Notes: generated by a model not told the origin, from the sequence alone. A stretch of 64,000 bases of DNA from an uncultured Flavobacteriales bacterium (GCA_937121175.1 CAKZKD010000002.1:186001-250000); one strand, 5' to 3'; positions 35,335-45,483 are shown, numbered from the stretch's first letter. Translations and numbers: made by a program.

Positions 35335-37767
35335 ATGTTTTTTAATTTAAAAAAGTCAAAAGTTCTTTTTCTAGTTCTGGCACAAACAGTACTTCTTTTT
35401 CAAGCAGGTGTTGCTCAGTACGATTTTGCCATTGATAGTATAAAAATTATAGACCCTGTAGGAATAAATGCTGGTGATACCATAAACTACGGTACAGCCT
35501 TAAATATGGTAACAATTGATATTGTAAATGCAGGAACTAATACAATCCCAGCAGGTACACAAACCAGATTCATATTTGAGGTTGAAGGGGTTACTAGAAA
35601 TTTTAGTGGGTCTTTATTGTCTTCGCTTGCTCCCGGAGGGAGAGAAAAATATTTTGTCAATTGCTCCCCAGCGGGCTCCAATTTAGATTACCCAAATAAG
35701 AATGGAGGATTTGATATTTGTGCCACTTATTCGAATAGCAATGATAATAACGCTGCCAATAATAAGTCTTGTACTCAGTTTGCCATGAAAAATGTGCCTC
35801 CGCCAATGGCTGACGTTATTGTTCAGCCTAACAGTATCCAAATTTCTAATCCAACGGGTGTAAATCGTGGAGACAGCATTCCATTAGGGACCCAGTTCAA
35901 TGAGTACAGATTCGTTATTGAGAATGCAGGCAATTTAGCCGTACCTACTGGTGACACGTTGAATTTTGAATTTAAGTGTGGAATACATGACACTGTTGCT
36001 ACAATTGTCTTGACGAACGATTTTGTTCCTGGAGGTACATCTACAATTACAGTAAATGCTACGCCATCATTGTTTAATCTAGATTTTCCAACCACTGTAG
36101 GGCCATTTGACCTCTGTGCCACAGTTTCTACTAGGTCTGATACAAATAAGAGTAATGATAACTTTTGTCAACCATACTCTATGTTTAATCCTAACCCGCC
36201 ATCAATCACCAATATGTCTCCAGTGCAAGGTGGTGTTGGTACTTCCGTTACTATCTCTGGCCTAAACTTGGACACAACCTCCCTATCGGTGACTTTCCAA
36301 TCGGGAATAGCCGCAACAATTATTTCTAAAAGCCCTACTTCGATTGTACTAAATGTGCCTTCTGGAGCTCAAACAGGAAATGTAACGGTAAACTCAAACG
36401 GCGTAGTTCTTAATGCAGGTAATTTTACTATCGTTCCCACTACACCACCAACAACGATTACAAGTATGAACCCGAATACGGGTGCAGCTGGAACTGTTGT
36501 TGAAATTAGGGGAAGCAATTTACCAACCACAGCTTTTAGAGTTGATTTTTTCAACGCTAAAACTGCCACAGTTATATCAGCAAGTGACTCCCTTATAAAA
36601 GTTGTGGTGCCTACAGGCGCAGTTACTGGCAACGTAGAGTTAGACTCGGGAGGAACTAAGTACAATTGTGGAATGTTTACGATTGCTACAGGTGGTGGTG
36701 CAAGCCATACAATTACGTCCTTTAGTCCACTTTCAGCAGCCGTAGGTTCGGAAATCACTTTACTAGGGACAGGGTTTAATACAACCACATCTGCTAACAC
36801 CGTTTTGTTTTCTGGAGGTTCGAATGCAGTAGTGAAAACCGCAACTGCAACCGAATTAGTTTTTGATGTACCTGCAGGTGCGCAATCGGGACCTATTTAT
36901 GTAATAATTGCCAGTTCGAGTGTATCGAGTGCAGACCCCTTTAAGTTGGTTGTACCAGGAACCCTTTATATATCTGACTTTAATCCAAAGAAAGCTGCTG
37001 TAGGCCAGGATATTACCGTTAAAGGTGACCAATTCAATTTAACACCTATGAATAATACAATCACATTTGCAGGAAATGCAGTTGGTACAGTAAAATCGGG
37101 CACTGCTAAAGAAATAGTGGTAACAGTTCCTAGTGGTGCGATTGATGGAATATTTACTCTTGATAACGGAACCGCAACGGTTTCAACTCCTGTTCCATTT
37201 GAAGTGGATAGAGACCCAGTTATTACCTCCATTTCTCCAGAAGAAGGATTAGCAGGCAGTTCTATGAAAATAATTGGGTACAACTTTAGCAAAATTGATA
37301 CTGAAAATAAGGTCACTTTTGGGTCTGTTGACGCTGGAATTCCATTTGTGAATACCGATGCCACGGAGTTAGAAGTAACCGTGCCAGCTTCATTGTTAGT
37401 AGGAGAGCAACGCGTTAGATTGTTGGTTAGCGGATTGAATACAGTCGAAGCACCCAAAAAATTCAAGGTTATTGAAGATGTTAATTCAATCGATGAAAAT
37501 GGATTTAACGGAGTTGGATTATCTGTTTACAGCAATTCAAACGGCTTAAATATTCTGATAAAATCGAAAGACGTAATGACTGAAGCCAAGATTAAAATAG
37601 TTGATTTGTCAGGTTCGGTTGTATTTGAACAGGGATTTTACGCGGAAGGAAAAAACGAAGTTTTACTTACTAATGATTTGAATCTGGATTCAGGTACTTA
37701 TGTAGTTTCATTAGAGAGTGATAACCTAGAAGGCGTTAGAAAGAAATTTGTGGTTACTGAGTTTTAA
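35335..37767 (+). CDS. Secreted IPT/TIG-repeat protein with T9SS sorting domain
   Basis: 810 residues: signal peptide, two CARDB-like adhesion domains (about 25-150 and 158-290), then five IPT/TIG immunoglobulin-like repeats (starting PPSITNMSPVQGGVGTSVTISG, about 290; TITSMNPNTGAAGTVVEIRG, TITSFSPLSAAVGSEITLLG, YISDFNPKKAAVGQDITVKG, VITSISPEEGLAGSSMKIIG) and a C-terminal T9SS type A domain. It is a large surface or released protein, probably for adhesion or glycan binding. Confidence 0.88.
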   Translation: MFFNLKKSKVLFLVLAQTVLLFQAGVAQYDFAIDSIKIIDPVGINAGDTINYGTALNMVTIDIVNAGTNTIPAGTQTRFIFEVEGVTRNFSGSLLSSLAPGGREKYFVNCSPAGSNLDYPNKNGGFDICATYSNSNDNNAANNKSCTQFAMKNVPPPMADVIVQPNSIQISNPTGVNRGDSIPLGTQFNEYRFVIENAGNLAVPTGDTLNFEFKCGIHDTVATIVLTNDFVPGGTSTITVNATPSLFNLDFPTTVGPFDLCATVSTRSDTNKSNDNFCQPYSMFNPNPPSITNMSPVQGGVGTSVTISGLNLDTTSLSVTFQSGIAATIISKSPTSIVLNVPSGAQTGNVTVNSNGVVLNAGNFTIVPTTPPTTITSMNPNTGAAGTVVEIRGSNLPTTAFRVDFFNAKTATVISASDSLIKVVVPTGAVTGNVELDSGGTKYNCGMFTIATGGGASHTITSFSPLSAAVGSEITLLGTGFNTTTSANTVLFSGGSNAVVKTATATELVFDVPAGAQSGPIYVIIASSSVSSADPFKLVVPGTLYISDFNPKKAAVGQDITVKGDQFNLTPMNNTITFAGNAVGTVKSGTAKEIVVTVPSGAIDGIFTLDNGTATVSTPVPFEVDRDPVITSISPEEGLAGSSMKIIGYNFSKIDTENKVTFGSVDAGIPFVNTDATELEVTVPASLLVGEQRVRLLVSGLNTVEAPKKFKVIEDVNSIDENGFNGVGLSVYSNSNGLNILIKSKDVMTEAKIKIVDLSGSVVFEQGFYAEGKNEVLLTNDLNLDSGTYVVSLESDNLEGVRKKFVVTEF

Positions 37768-37928
37768 CCCCCGGATCACTTCTAAAGCTCTGTCTATACA
37801 AACCTGTTTCATTCTGATAATCGCTTAGCTTCCTGAAAGTTATCTTTGGCAAAGTGCAATGAAGAGCCGCAATAGTCCAAGCTTGAGCGGGGACTTCTTC
37901 TCATATTTGTATTCAAATTTTGGTTGTT

Positions 37929-39182
37929 ATGAAAAGGATTGTGTTTTTGATTGCGCTCTTAGTTCCTCAATTTATCCATTGTCAGTGGAATCTACTGCGA
38001 TATAATAATGACCAACAAAGCATTATGGCACTCGCTGATACCAATAATCTGGTTGCTATAACAAGTGGTAGCGCTCGATTTCATTATTCATCTAATCAGG
38101 GAAAAACGTGGTCTAGTTTTCAATCTCAATTTGAATACAGCTGGTTCTCAGACGCCCATTTTCCTTCAGATAATGTTGGCTATGCTTGCGGTGGAACAGC
38201 TTTCGGAAACTACTCTAACGTAATAGTAAAAACCACCGATAAAGGTCAAACATGGGATTCGGTTTCTGCCAATCAATTTTGGCAAACAGGCAGTATGACC
38301 CTCCACAAACTCCACTTTTTTAATAACGACACGGGCATGCTAGCAGGTGAAGTTGGTCTATTCCTTAGAACTTTTGACGGAGGAGTGACCTTTGAAAAAG
38401 TAGATTCAACGGTATCACGAAATGTAAATGAAATTCATTTTACCGAAAAAGGAAAAGTATTTATTGGAGTTCAAAAAGTACTGCCAACTGCTGAGGTTCG
38501 GTACACTATTGAATTGTCAAATGACTTCGGAAATACATGGCAAACGGTCTATAGTGATACGATGTCAAATACCAACGGAATTGATCACAGAACGATAAAC
38601 AAAATACAAATGGTAAATGCCGTGGTAGGTTATGCTGTTGGTGGAAATGGACTTTTCTTAAAAACTGAAGACGGAGGTAAATCATGGGCTAAAAAAATAC
38701 TACAACCAGAAACTAATTTAACAGCACTTTCATTTATTTCAACTGAGGTAGGGTTTATTAATAATGCAGGAGGAATCCATATAACCTATGACGGAGGTGT
38801 TAATTGGCAAGCCCAAAAAGTATTCCCGCTGGATATCATTTATCAAATTGAGGCACTGAACGAAAGGGTGGCATACGCTTTTGGTACAGACGGGATTTAT
38901 AAATTAACAGATATTGGACAACCAAATTCGAATGGACTCGAAAATGAAACTAATAACGAAGCCATTAAAATATTTCCAAATCCTGTGCATGACAAGCTTT
39001 TTCTTACTGGTGAAATGAGCCGGGACATTAAAATTTCAATCCTAAACCTAAACGGGCAAGTGGTACAACAGGAATCTCAAGCATCCTCAGAGATCGACGT
39101 TTCTGCGCTTTCAGCTGGCCCCTATACACTTCTCCTAAACGATGATAGTGGCGCGAAAAAATTATCGTTTATAAAGCAATGA
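37929..39182 (+). CDS. Secreted YCF48/BNR-repeat protein with T9SS sorting domain
   Basis: I start at ATG 37929 (a TTG nine bases upstream is also in frame); the signal MKRIVFLIALLVPQFIHC follows. The body has repeated blades with the VKTTDKGQTWDSV, RTFDGGVTFEKV, LKTEDGGKSWAKK, HITYDGGVNWQ pattern, that is YCF48/sortilin-type beta-propeller repeats. A T9SS sorting domain (IKIFPNPVHDKLFL to the end) finishes it. It resembles the propeller proteins at 55171 and 56970. Confidence 0.88.
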   Translation: MKRIVFLIALLVPQFIHCQWNLLRYNNDQQSIMALADTNNLVAITSGSARFHYSSNQGKTWSSFQSQFEYSWFSDAHFPSDNVGYACGGTAFGNYSNVIVKTTDKGQTWDSVSANQFWQTGSMTLHKLHFFNNDTGMLAGEVGLFLRTFDGGVTFEKVDSTVSRNVNEIHFTEKGKVFIGVQKVLPTAEVRYTIELSNDFGNTWQTVYSDTMSNTNGIDHRTINKIQMVNAVVGYAVGGNGLFLKTEDGGKSWAKKILQPETNLTALSFISTEVGFINNAGGIHITYDGGVNWQAQKVFPLDIIYQIEALNERVAYAFGTDGIYKLTDIGQPNSNGLENETNNEAIKIFPNPVHDKLFLTGEMSRDIKISILNLNGQVVQQESQASSEIDVSALSAGPYTLLLNDDSGAKKLSFIKQ

Positions 39183-39300
39183 TACACGGATAAATACGCG
39201 AACATGCAAGGCTATTGGAAGTTGCAATGTTTCTACTGGGCGGAAAAACCCAAGATCTCAGTTTTTTATGGAGAATATCCGGCCGAATAAGAATCAGGAC

Positions 39301-40517
39301 TTATCCCAAAGCATAAGCTCGTTGAACAGGCCATTCATCTTGATAGCCTTTTTTCCATTTACCAGTGTTAATTTCCTTATCGGTGGATAAGCAATTATCT
39401 AAAAGGGATCTCATTAATTTTTCGTCCATGTCTTGGCCAATGAAAACGATTTCATTTTTGCGGTCACCAAACTCAGTATTCCAGTCTGATTCTATAGTTT
39501 TTTGATTTTCGATAAAGGCAAGCTGTTGGGTACGACTTTCAAATGGCATACTAGACCACCAAACTCCTGCGCTATCTGCTTTCAAGGAACCTCCAGCCTG
39601 ACTCCAAATTAATGCTTGCTCAGGTCGAGATGCTATCCAAAATAGCCCCTTACTTCGTATAATATTCACAGGGAACTTGTGCTGTACATAATCCCAAAAT
39701 CGGTCAGCCTCAAAAGGTTTTTTGCTTCGGTAAACAAAAGAACTAATCCCATATTCCTCGGTTTCTGGGGTGTGGTCTTCTTTATTGAGTTCTTCCATCC
39801 AGCCAGCACTCTGCTCGGCTTCCGCAAAATCGAATAGCCTAGTATTCAAAATTTCTTTTGGCTCAACCTTGCTGTAGCTGGTCTCTAAAATACGAGCTGA
39901 GGGGTTCAACTTATTTATGGCGGCCTTTAATATTCCAAGTTGCTCCTTCGAGACTAAATCTGTTTTGTTCAATACAATGACATTAGCAAACTCAATTTGG
40001 TCCGTTAGTAAATTCACAATCGTACGGTAATCATCTTCGATGTCAGTAAGTTCTCTATCCATTAAGGTTTCGGGACTTCCGAAATCCTTAAAGAAATTGA
40101 ATGCATCAACCACGGTTACCATGGTATCTACAAAACTAAATCGAGATAAATCGATACCATTTTCTTCATCGACAAACGAAAAAGTTTGCGCAACAGGAAT
40201 GGGTTCACTTATGCCTGTACTTTCAATGAGCAAGTAGTCAAATCGATTTTCTTTTGCCAACCGCTCAACCTCTACCATTAAATCTTCTCTAAGTGTACAA
40301 CAAATGCAACCGTTACTCATTTCTACTAGCTTCTCTTCTGTTCGAGAAAGCGTGTTTTCGCTTTTACTAATGCAGCATCTACATTTACCTCGCTCATGTC
40401 GTTAACGATAACGGCAACTTTTAACCCCTCTTTATTATGTAAAATATGGTTGAGTAGAGTTGTTTTCCCTGCTCCTAAAAACCCGCTGAGGACGGTTACT
40501 GGTAATTTCTTGTTCAT
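39301..40517 (-). pseudogene. COG0523 (CobW/zinc metallochaperone) GTPase split by a one-base frameshift
   Basis: N-terminal part: [20 protein letters not shown] (Walker [10 protein letters not shown]) at 40517; I prefer this start over 40589, which would cross the operator. It runs to [13 protein letters not shown] then stop. In the next frame comes [25 protein letters not shown], which is exactly the family's next segment, with the CxCC metal motif (CICC), and the rest to a C-terminal CobW_C domain (about 200-330 of the second part). The break is at a run of T on the coding strand (plus-strand bases near 40347-40349): one missing base restores a normal protein of about 400 residues. It may be a real inactivation or a sequence error. 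Confidence 0.85.
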
Positions 40518-40547
40518 CGTTAACTGATATAAAGCATTATTGAGCTG

Positions 40548-40591
40548 CAAGATTAATCTAAAGAACACATAAATGCAACGTGGTTGCATTT
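40548..40591 (-). promoter_or_regulatory. Zur-like operator and promoter of the COG0523 gene
   Basis: AAATGCAAC (40571-40579), GTG, GTTGCATTT (40583-40591) is a perfect 9-bp inverted repeat with 3-bp spacer, similar in shape to known Zur boxes. On the minus strand a TTG inside the left arm is 20 bases from TAATCTTG (40555-40548), a TAnnTTTG-like -7 box with one mismatch. The operator thus overlaps the -33 region, as expected for repression. Zinc control is typical of COG0523 genes, but binding by Zur is inferred. Confidence 0.65.
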
Positions 40592-40709
40592 GTGGCTAAG
40601 TTTTATTAAAGGGTTTTGATTTTCAGAAAAAGGCATTCTTTTAATCATTCAATTCCTACATGAGAATGAAAAATGAAAAACACTTAAATTGCACCGATAA
40701 ATAAGGTCG

Positions 40710-41723
40710 ATGCAAATGGATCCACAGCACAGAATATTCGAAATCATTAAACGCCAAATACAAGGTGAAGACTCCATTGGAAATGTTGTAGGCAATGTTT
40801 TAAGTATTAGTCAAGATGCGGTTTACCGCAGATTTCGTGGAGAAACACAACTCACCATTTTAGAACTCAAAAAACTCTGCAAACACTTCAATATTTCGCT
40901 CGATACGCTTTTTGAGATCAATAAAAACAAGGTGATTTTTGAATTTCAGCCGTTAGACGAATTCGACTTTAGCATGGATTTGTACTTAAGGAGTATGAAC
41001 CAGGCGCTTTCAGACATAAGTGCACATAAAAATCCGAAATTGACCATTCTTATCAATAATTCACCCATTATGCAGCTGCTAAATTATCCTCATTTGGTGC
41101 GATTTAAGCTGTTCTTTTGGGCCAAGAACTATTTGCAACTCGAGGAATACAAGAATCAAAAGTTTAAGTACGATAAGATTTCTTCCGAATCCTTCAATAT
41201 TGGGTACGAGTCCTTGAAAATGTACAATGCAATACCCTCAAAGGAGATTTATGATGTAGAGTTGCTTGGAGGTTTTGCTCGCGAGATATTTTACTACTAC
41301 GAGGCAGAACAATTCGAAGATTCGAATTATGCAATTTACATGCTCGAATTACTAAATCGTTTTGTTGACCATTTAAAGGCTCAAGCAGCTGCCGGCAAAA
41401 AATTTGTATCCACGCTGGAGGCTCCAGCTATTGGAAACGATTTCGAAATGTATTTGAATGAAACCCTAAACGGGAATACGACAATAGTTTACGAAGCACA
41501 GGATTTCGAAGGGGTGTATATTGGGCACAATCTGTTAAACTCGGTGCACACAACTGATCGCGCTTATGTTCAAGATACCATAAGCACCATTGATAAACAG
41601 ATGTCGAATTCGAGTATTATTAGTGTTGTAAATGAAAAACAACGCAATAGTTTTTTCGCTCAAATAAAACGAAGGATTGACACCTACAAAAAGAAGATAG
41701 AAATCGACCTAGAAATGGAGTGA
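40710..41723 (+). CDS. XRE-like HTH transcriptional regulator, Bacteroidota type
   Basis: 337 residues. The first 75 residues (IIKRQIQGEDSIGNVVGNVLSISQDAVYRRFRGETQLTILELKKLCKHFNISLDTLFE) form a helix-turn-helix like those of XRE or BetR regulators. The remainder (about 80-337) is helical with no recognisable family. It diverges from the COG0523 gene, but the operator lies closer to that gene. Targets unknown. Confidence 0.75.
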   Translation: MQMDPQHRIFEIIKRQIQGEDSIGNVVGNVLSISQDAVYRRFRGETQLTILELKKLCKHFNISLDTLFEINKNKVIFEFQPLDEFDFSMDLYLRSMNQALSDISAHKNPKLTILINNSPIMQLLNYPHLVRFKLFFWAKNYLQLEEYKNQKFKYDKISSESFNIGYESLKMYNAIPSKEIYDVELLGGFAREIFYYYEAEQFEDSNYAIYMLELLNRFVDHLKAQAAAGKKFVSTLEAPAIGNDFEMYLNETLNGNTTIVYEAQDFEGVYIGHNLLNSVHTTDRAYVQDTISTIDKQMSNSSIISVVNEKQRNSFFAQIKRRIDTYKKKIEIDLEME

Positions 41724-41868
41724 TTTTTCGCCTTTCAGAATCAAATTAATTTCCCCTTCCTTTCATTTTCTCATTTGCGTTTTACGCAACTAACCATTTC
41801 TGACTTGAGCTATTCAGTTGAAGCGCAGGATTTTCGTGCTATAGGTTTGCCTTATCAAAACGGAAATC

Positions 41869-42561
41869 ATGATAGCACATACATTCATTTTAAAGGTTGC
41901 CAAAGGGTTAGTTCTTACTCACGGTTTATTTTGCTTCATAATTTGCCAAGCACAAACCAACCCGTGGATAACAGAGCAAAGCGGTAATAACCCGTGGGGC
42001 GATTATATTGGAAATACGCAATCGAAACAAACCAATTCGCCAGAGGCGAATGTTCAAATTAATGCAGATTCTGCCGCAAAAGAATTGAGCAAATTACTTG
42101 CAGCTGATAGTATGTTGAATTCATTTCAGGAAGCGGAAATCGCAACGTTTTTGGTGCGAAATTCAAAAGATTCGGTGGTTTATTTTAATGTCAATGACAC
42201 CATTTTAAGGTTGAACACGAAGGGTCGAAAATTTTTCAGAACGCTACGAAAGCAAGGAAAAAAATCACACGAAGCAAGGTTAGCACTTGGAATAGGAATT
42301 GGCTCCGCAACTCTAATTAGTGTGTTTGCGCTTCCTTTTAATTTGATTGGGTCTGCAATTCCAACACCGAAAACAAGGGCAATAATTAATAAGTTCAAAA
42401 CGGACAATCCGCATGCCACAAAAAAAGAAGTGAATGCTTTTAAGCTGGGCGTTTCGGCAAGTAGGTTCGATAATGCATGCACAGGAGTTGCGGTTGGCAT
42501 TGGGGCTAATATCGCCTTGATAATTGGAGTAGGAACGTTTGCCCTGTCCAGCTCATCGTAA
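41869..42561 (+). CDS. Hypothetical exported protein with two membrane helices
   Basis: I do not recognise this 230-residue protein. It has a signal peptide (VAKGLVLTHGLFCFIICQAQ, about residues 10-29), a low-complexity Asn/Gln-rich stretch (about 30-60), and two hydrophobic Gly/Ala-rich helices (about 144-163 and 203-224). It may be co-transcribed with the following gene. Confidence 0.5.
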   Translation: MIAHTFILKVAKGLVLTHGLFCFIICQAQTNPWITEQSGNNPWGDYIGNTQSKQTNSPEANVQINADSAAKELSKLLAADSMLNSFQEAEIATFLVRNSKDSVVYFNVNDTILRLNTKGRKFFRTLRKQGKKSHEARLALGIGIGSATLISVFALPFNLIGSAIPTPKTRAIINKFKTDNPHATKKEVNAFKLGVSASRFDNACTGVAVGIGANIALIIGVGTFALSSSS

Positions 42562-42629
42562 AATTTTATAACAAATCGTTGACTCAAAATCAATGTGTCA
42601 ATACAATTCAAAACTTAAAAATTAGAATT

Positions 42630-43799
42630 ATGAAAAAGACAGTATTAATAGCGGCAACACTTTTTAGCCTTTTGTTTAATGGGACATCTCAAACAAAAAA
42701 ATCCATTGCGGTAGGTAACCCTTCTGTAACTGGGCTTCATGCAACTCCAGAGATTGCGGCAAAACTGATGCGCCTAGAATTAATAAAACTCAAGACCTAT
42801 TCTGTTTACGATGAGTTCGACATGCAAGAGGTTTACGAAGTGGATCCTTCATTTAAGTCAAATTGTTTGAGTAAGTCCTGTTTAACTAAAATGGGAGAGG
42901 CGCTCGATGTGGATTATGTAATCTCTGGAAGTATTGACTTGTTGGCGAATAAGATTGTAATCGCCCTAAAAGTCATTGATGTAAAAAACAAAACCATTTA
43001 CAAAAGTGCTATGCGTGAATTCGACAATCAAGAATTGGAACTACAGCGCATGACAGAGATTGTATTGAAGGAAATGCACGATATGGAAGTGAATAAGGTT
43101 CTGGTCGAACGTCTTAAATTCAACAACGAGGTAATCACTACCGAGGATGTTGGCAGAATCAATAACTCAGGGCCTCGTGTTGGGTATTCACTAATGACGG
43201 GAACTTTCCATGAGTTCGCAACTAGGGGTGTTGAACAAGGGGGCTTAGATATTTTTCCGGGAGTGAGTATGATAGGCTATCAATTTGAGGGTCAATATGT
43301 GGGAACAGAGAGTTTTTCAGCACTGATTGAAGGAATCGTAAATATCTCTGGGATGGAGCAAGGATTATTCATGCCATCGATTTCTGTTCTAAACGGTTTT
43401 CGCTTTGGGCGCAAAGGTTGGGAATTTGCTTTTGGTCCGAGTTTCGGATTAATTAGAATGTCAAAAGGTTTTTTTGATAGAAAAGGAATATTGGGCGAAA
43501 CAGGAATGTATATCAGCGAACAAGACTATAAAGAGTCGAAGTTCTATTCAGAAAACCCAGATGTCTCAGCAATCGACCCGTCATACAATTTTAGCACAAG
43601 CCACATGGACAATAGAGGAAATACACAACTTAACACCAGCTTTATTTTAGGTGTGGGAAGAACCTTTCGTTCCGGAGCATTAAATATTCCAGTAAACATT
43701 TTTTATTCAGCACGAAGAGGGGGAGGTTTTGCAGGAGTTAGTGTTGGATTTAATGTGATGAAAACGAAGAAGAGTATTAACGCAACAAGTACGAGGTAG
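42630..43799 (+). CDS. CsgG/FlgO-like N-terminal domain protein of the envelope
   Basis: The start at ATG 42630 gives a signal peptide (MKKTVLIAATLFSLLFNGTSQ); the longer frame adds 17 residues inside the gap. Residues about 25-160 resemble the CsgG/FlgO/LpoB-type fold (LMRLELIKLKTYSVYDEFDMQEVYE, LGEALDVDYVISGSIDLLANKIVIALKVIDV with variations). The rest looks like a beta-barrel (about 190-389). The function is not known; such proteins sometimes sense or assemble envelope components. Confidence 0.6.
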   Translation: MKKTVLIAATLFSLLFNGTSQTKKSIAVGNPSVTGLHATPEIAAKLMRLELIKLKTYSVYDEFDMQEVYEVDPSFKSNCLSKSCLTKMGEALDVDYVISGSIDLLANKIVIALKVIDVKNKTIYKSAMREFDNQELELQRMTEIVLKEMHDMEVNKVLVERLKFNNEVITTEDVGRINNSGPRVGYSLMTGTFHEFATRGVEQGGLDIFPGVSMIGYQFEGQYVGTESFSALIEGIVNISGMEQGLFMPSISVLNGFRFGRKGWEFAFGPSFGLIRMSKGFFDRKGILGETGMYISEQDYKESKFYSENPDVSAIDPSYNFSTSHMDNRGNTQLNTSFILGVGRTFRSGALNIPVNIFYSARRGGGFAGVSVGFNVMKTKKSINATSTR

Positions 43800-43816
43800 G
43801 GTTGTAATTTGTAAAA

Positions 43817-43846
43817 CAAAAAAGGGGCTTTAGCCCCCTTTTTTGT
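43817..43846. terminator. Bidirectional rho-independent terminator
   Basis: CAAAAAAGGGGCTTTAGCCCCCTTTTTTG: a GGGGC/GCCCC stem flanked by A6 and T6. It sits between two convergent genes ending at 43799 and 43941 and would serve both strands. Confidence 0.85.
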
Positions 43847-43940
43847 TTCATTAGAATTCTAATCAAATTCTTTTTTGACTACTATCAACTTTAGATAACC
43901 CTTTATTTTTGTACGTTCAGGCTGTTCAGTTATATCTACT

Positions 43941-44705
43941 CTAATCGAAATCCTTTTTAATCGGATACCTCAATGTGTTCGAACGCCCGTAAGCATCTTG
44001 ATTATTATCGAAAAGTTGTTGAGTGAATTCATGCGGAATAGCCGAGCCTTTTGGGTGATAGTATTCCTTCAAATCAACCCCATAGTAGGTGGCGTTTTCA
44101 GCCGAACGCCAATTTAAAAAGTCTGATGAATAATACAAAACATCACCAAGGAGGTAAAACGCATTTTTAACGAAAAAGGGAAGAATAAATTTCTTGCCAC
44201 TCATATAAAAAGAATGGGGTTTACCCTCAACCATAAGCTTTGCAAAACCATCGGAGTAATAAAAGTGTTGATGACCAAGAGGATGATGACCAGAGGAAAC
44301 TACTTTGTTTGTAGTGATTTCTTTTCCCTCCCATTCTGTAAAAAATTGCTGAACATTTGCGGGTAATTCAGAATAACTGTATTCTGTGATTTTGCCTTTA
44401 ACTTGCAAGTGTGATTTGTGAGAGAAACCAATGAACATATTAAAAACGAAGACAATTAGCATTGGGATTCCAGCTATAAAAAAAGCGGACTTAGTTTTCC
44501 AGTCTATTTTGTAAAACAGAAACCCTAAAATGATACATAGTGAGTAATACCAAAGCGCACATGTGTAAAAAAGGAATGACCCAAATGTGCCACCTCCATA
44601 GCTAACTCCAAAAAGAAACGAAGTAAAAACGTAGGCGATCTGAATTCCGATTCCAAGAAGTAGAAATGCTAAAAACAAACTAACTTTAGTGTATGAGCTC
44701 TTCAT
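43941..44705 (-). CDS. Hypothetical membrane protein
   Basis: 254 residues, unknown family. Four hydrophobic segments in the N-terminal 90 residues (about 6-27, 40-48, 51-63, 72-90) are followed by a soluble domain (about 95-254) with conserved-looking aromatic residues. It has no signal cleavage site. Confidence 0.5.
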   Translation of the reverse strand: MKSSYTKVSLFLAFLLLGIGIQIAYVFTSFLFGVSYGGGTFGSFLFYTCALWYYSLCIILGFLFYKIDWKTKSAFFIAGIPMLIVFVFNMFIGFSHKSHLQVKGKITEYSYSELPANVQQFFTEWEGKEITTNKVVSSGHHPLGHQHFYYSDGFAKLMVEGKPHSFYMSGKKFILPFFVKNAFYLLGDVLYYSSDFLNWRSAENATYYGVDLKEYYHPKGSAIPHEFTQQLFDNNQDAYGRSNTLRYPIKKDFD

Positions 44706-44773
44706 TTTATTGTGTCTCGGTTACCAAAGGCACATTGTAAATGTAGGCAAAACCTTAGTTTGAAAGGAGTAAA

Positions 44774-44804
44774 CAAAAAAGGCACAACACTTTCGTGCTA
44801 TGCC
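44774..44804 (-). terminator. Terminator of the tRNA-Arg gene
   Basis: On the minus strand, GGCATAGCAC-GAAA-GTGTTGTGCC forms a strong hairpin and is followed by TTTTTTG. Confidence 0.8.
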
Positions 44805-44811
44805 TTGTTGT

Positions 44812-44884
44812 ACACCCGGAAGGATTCGAACCCTCAACCCTCGGAACCGAAATCCGATATTCTATCCAGTTGAACTACGGGTGC
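44812..44884 (-). tRNA. tRNA-Arg (anticodon TCG)
   Basis: 73 nt cloverleaf on the minus strand: acceptor GCACCCG/CGGGTGT, D arm GTTCAACTGGATAGAAT, anticodon stem TCGGA/TCCGA around the loop TTTCGGT (anticodon TCG, reading CGA), T arm GAGGG-TTCGAAT-CCTTC. The CCA is not encoded. The first pair is G-U in form. Confidence 0.95.
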
Positions 44885-44916
44885 AATTGAGCAACAAAAA
44901 TAAACCGAATTCCAAT

Positions 44917-45483
44917 TTACCAGTCATCCTTTTCAGACGATTTCATAGTTGATACGAAATCATCAATTAGCCGCTTGATTTGGGTTTGAATTTCTACTGT
45001 TGATTTTTCTTTGAATTTGTTCTTCAACTTCTCTTTAACGTGTTTATTCATTTTAAACTCAATTAAATTAGTTTGAACCACTTCCTTATGCTCGCCTGTG
45101 GATAAAATATAGTTGTATGTTATATTACTAATTTCATACTTCAACTTGTCGTCTTTACAGCTTACAATAAATTTAAAGTTTAGCGCTGGGTTGTATATTC
45201 TCCAGATCATTGATTCTAGGTCAACCTCACCCAGTACAAGATTGCCAGTACCGACAATTTGATTAGAATTACTGCCACTTAATTCGACCATATTGTCACC
45301 AGATTTAAGGGTAGACACCACCCATAATTTGGATTTTTCATAAATTTCTTTTTGGCTCAACCCATCAAGTTGTATGACATTTGTGTACGCAACCTCTCCT
45401 TTTTCATTGGTAGGAAAATCTTGAGTTCTAGCAGAGAAAGAAATTAGCAAAAGGCTTACAAAAAGAGTGACTAAGTTCTTCAT
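44917..45483 (-). CDS. DUF4468 domain protein (TBP-like fold), exported
   Basis: 188 residues with a signal peptide (to about ARTQ, residue 20). The segment FPTNEKGEVAYTNVIQLDGLSQKEIYEKSKLWVV and the later GTGNLVLGEVDL are typical of DUF4468, a common secreted domain of Bacteroidota of unknown function. A long charged C-terminal helix ends it. It is upstream of the tRNA gene on the same strand. Confidence 0.8.
   Translation of the reverse strand: MKNLVTLFVSLLLISFSARTQDFPTNEKGEVAYTNVIQLDGLSQKEIYEKSKLWVVSTLKSGDNMVELSGSNSNQIVGTGNLVLGEVDLESMIWRIYNPALNFKFIVSCKDDKLKYEISNITYNYILSTGEHKEVVQTNLIEFKMNKHVKEKLKNKFKEKSTVEIQTQIKRLIDDFVSTMKSSEKDDW

Noticed and set aside
44917..45483. tRNA-linked genomic island at tRNA-Arg
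   Set aside because: No integrase or direct repeat of the tRNA 3' end was seen near 44.8 kb.
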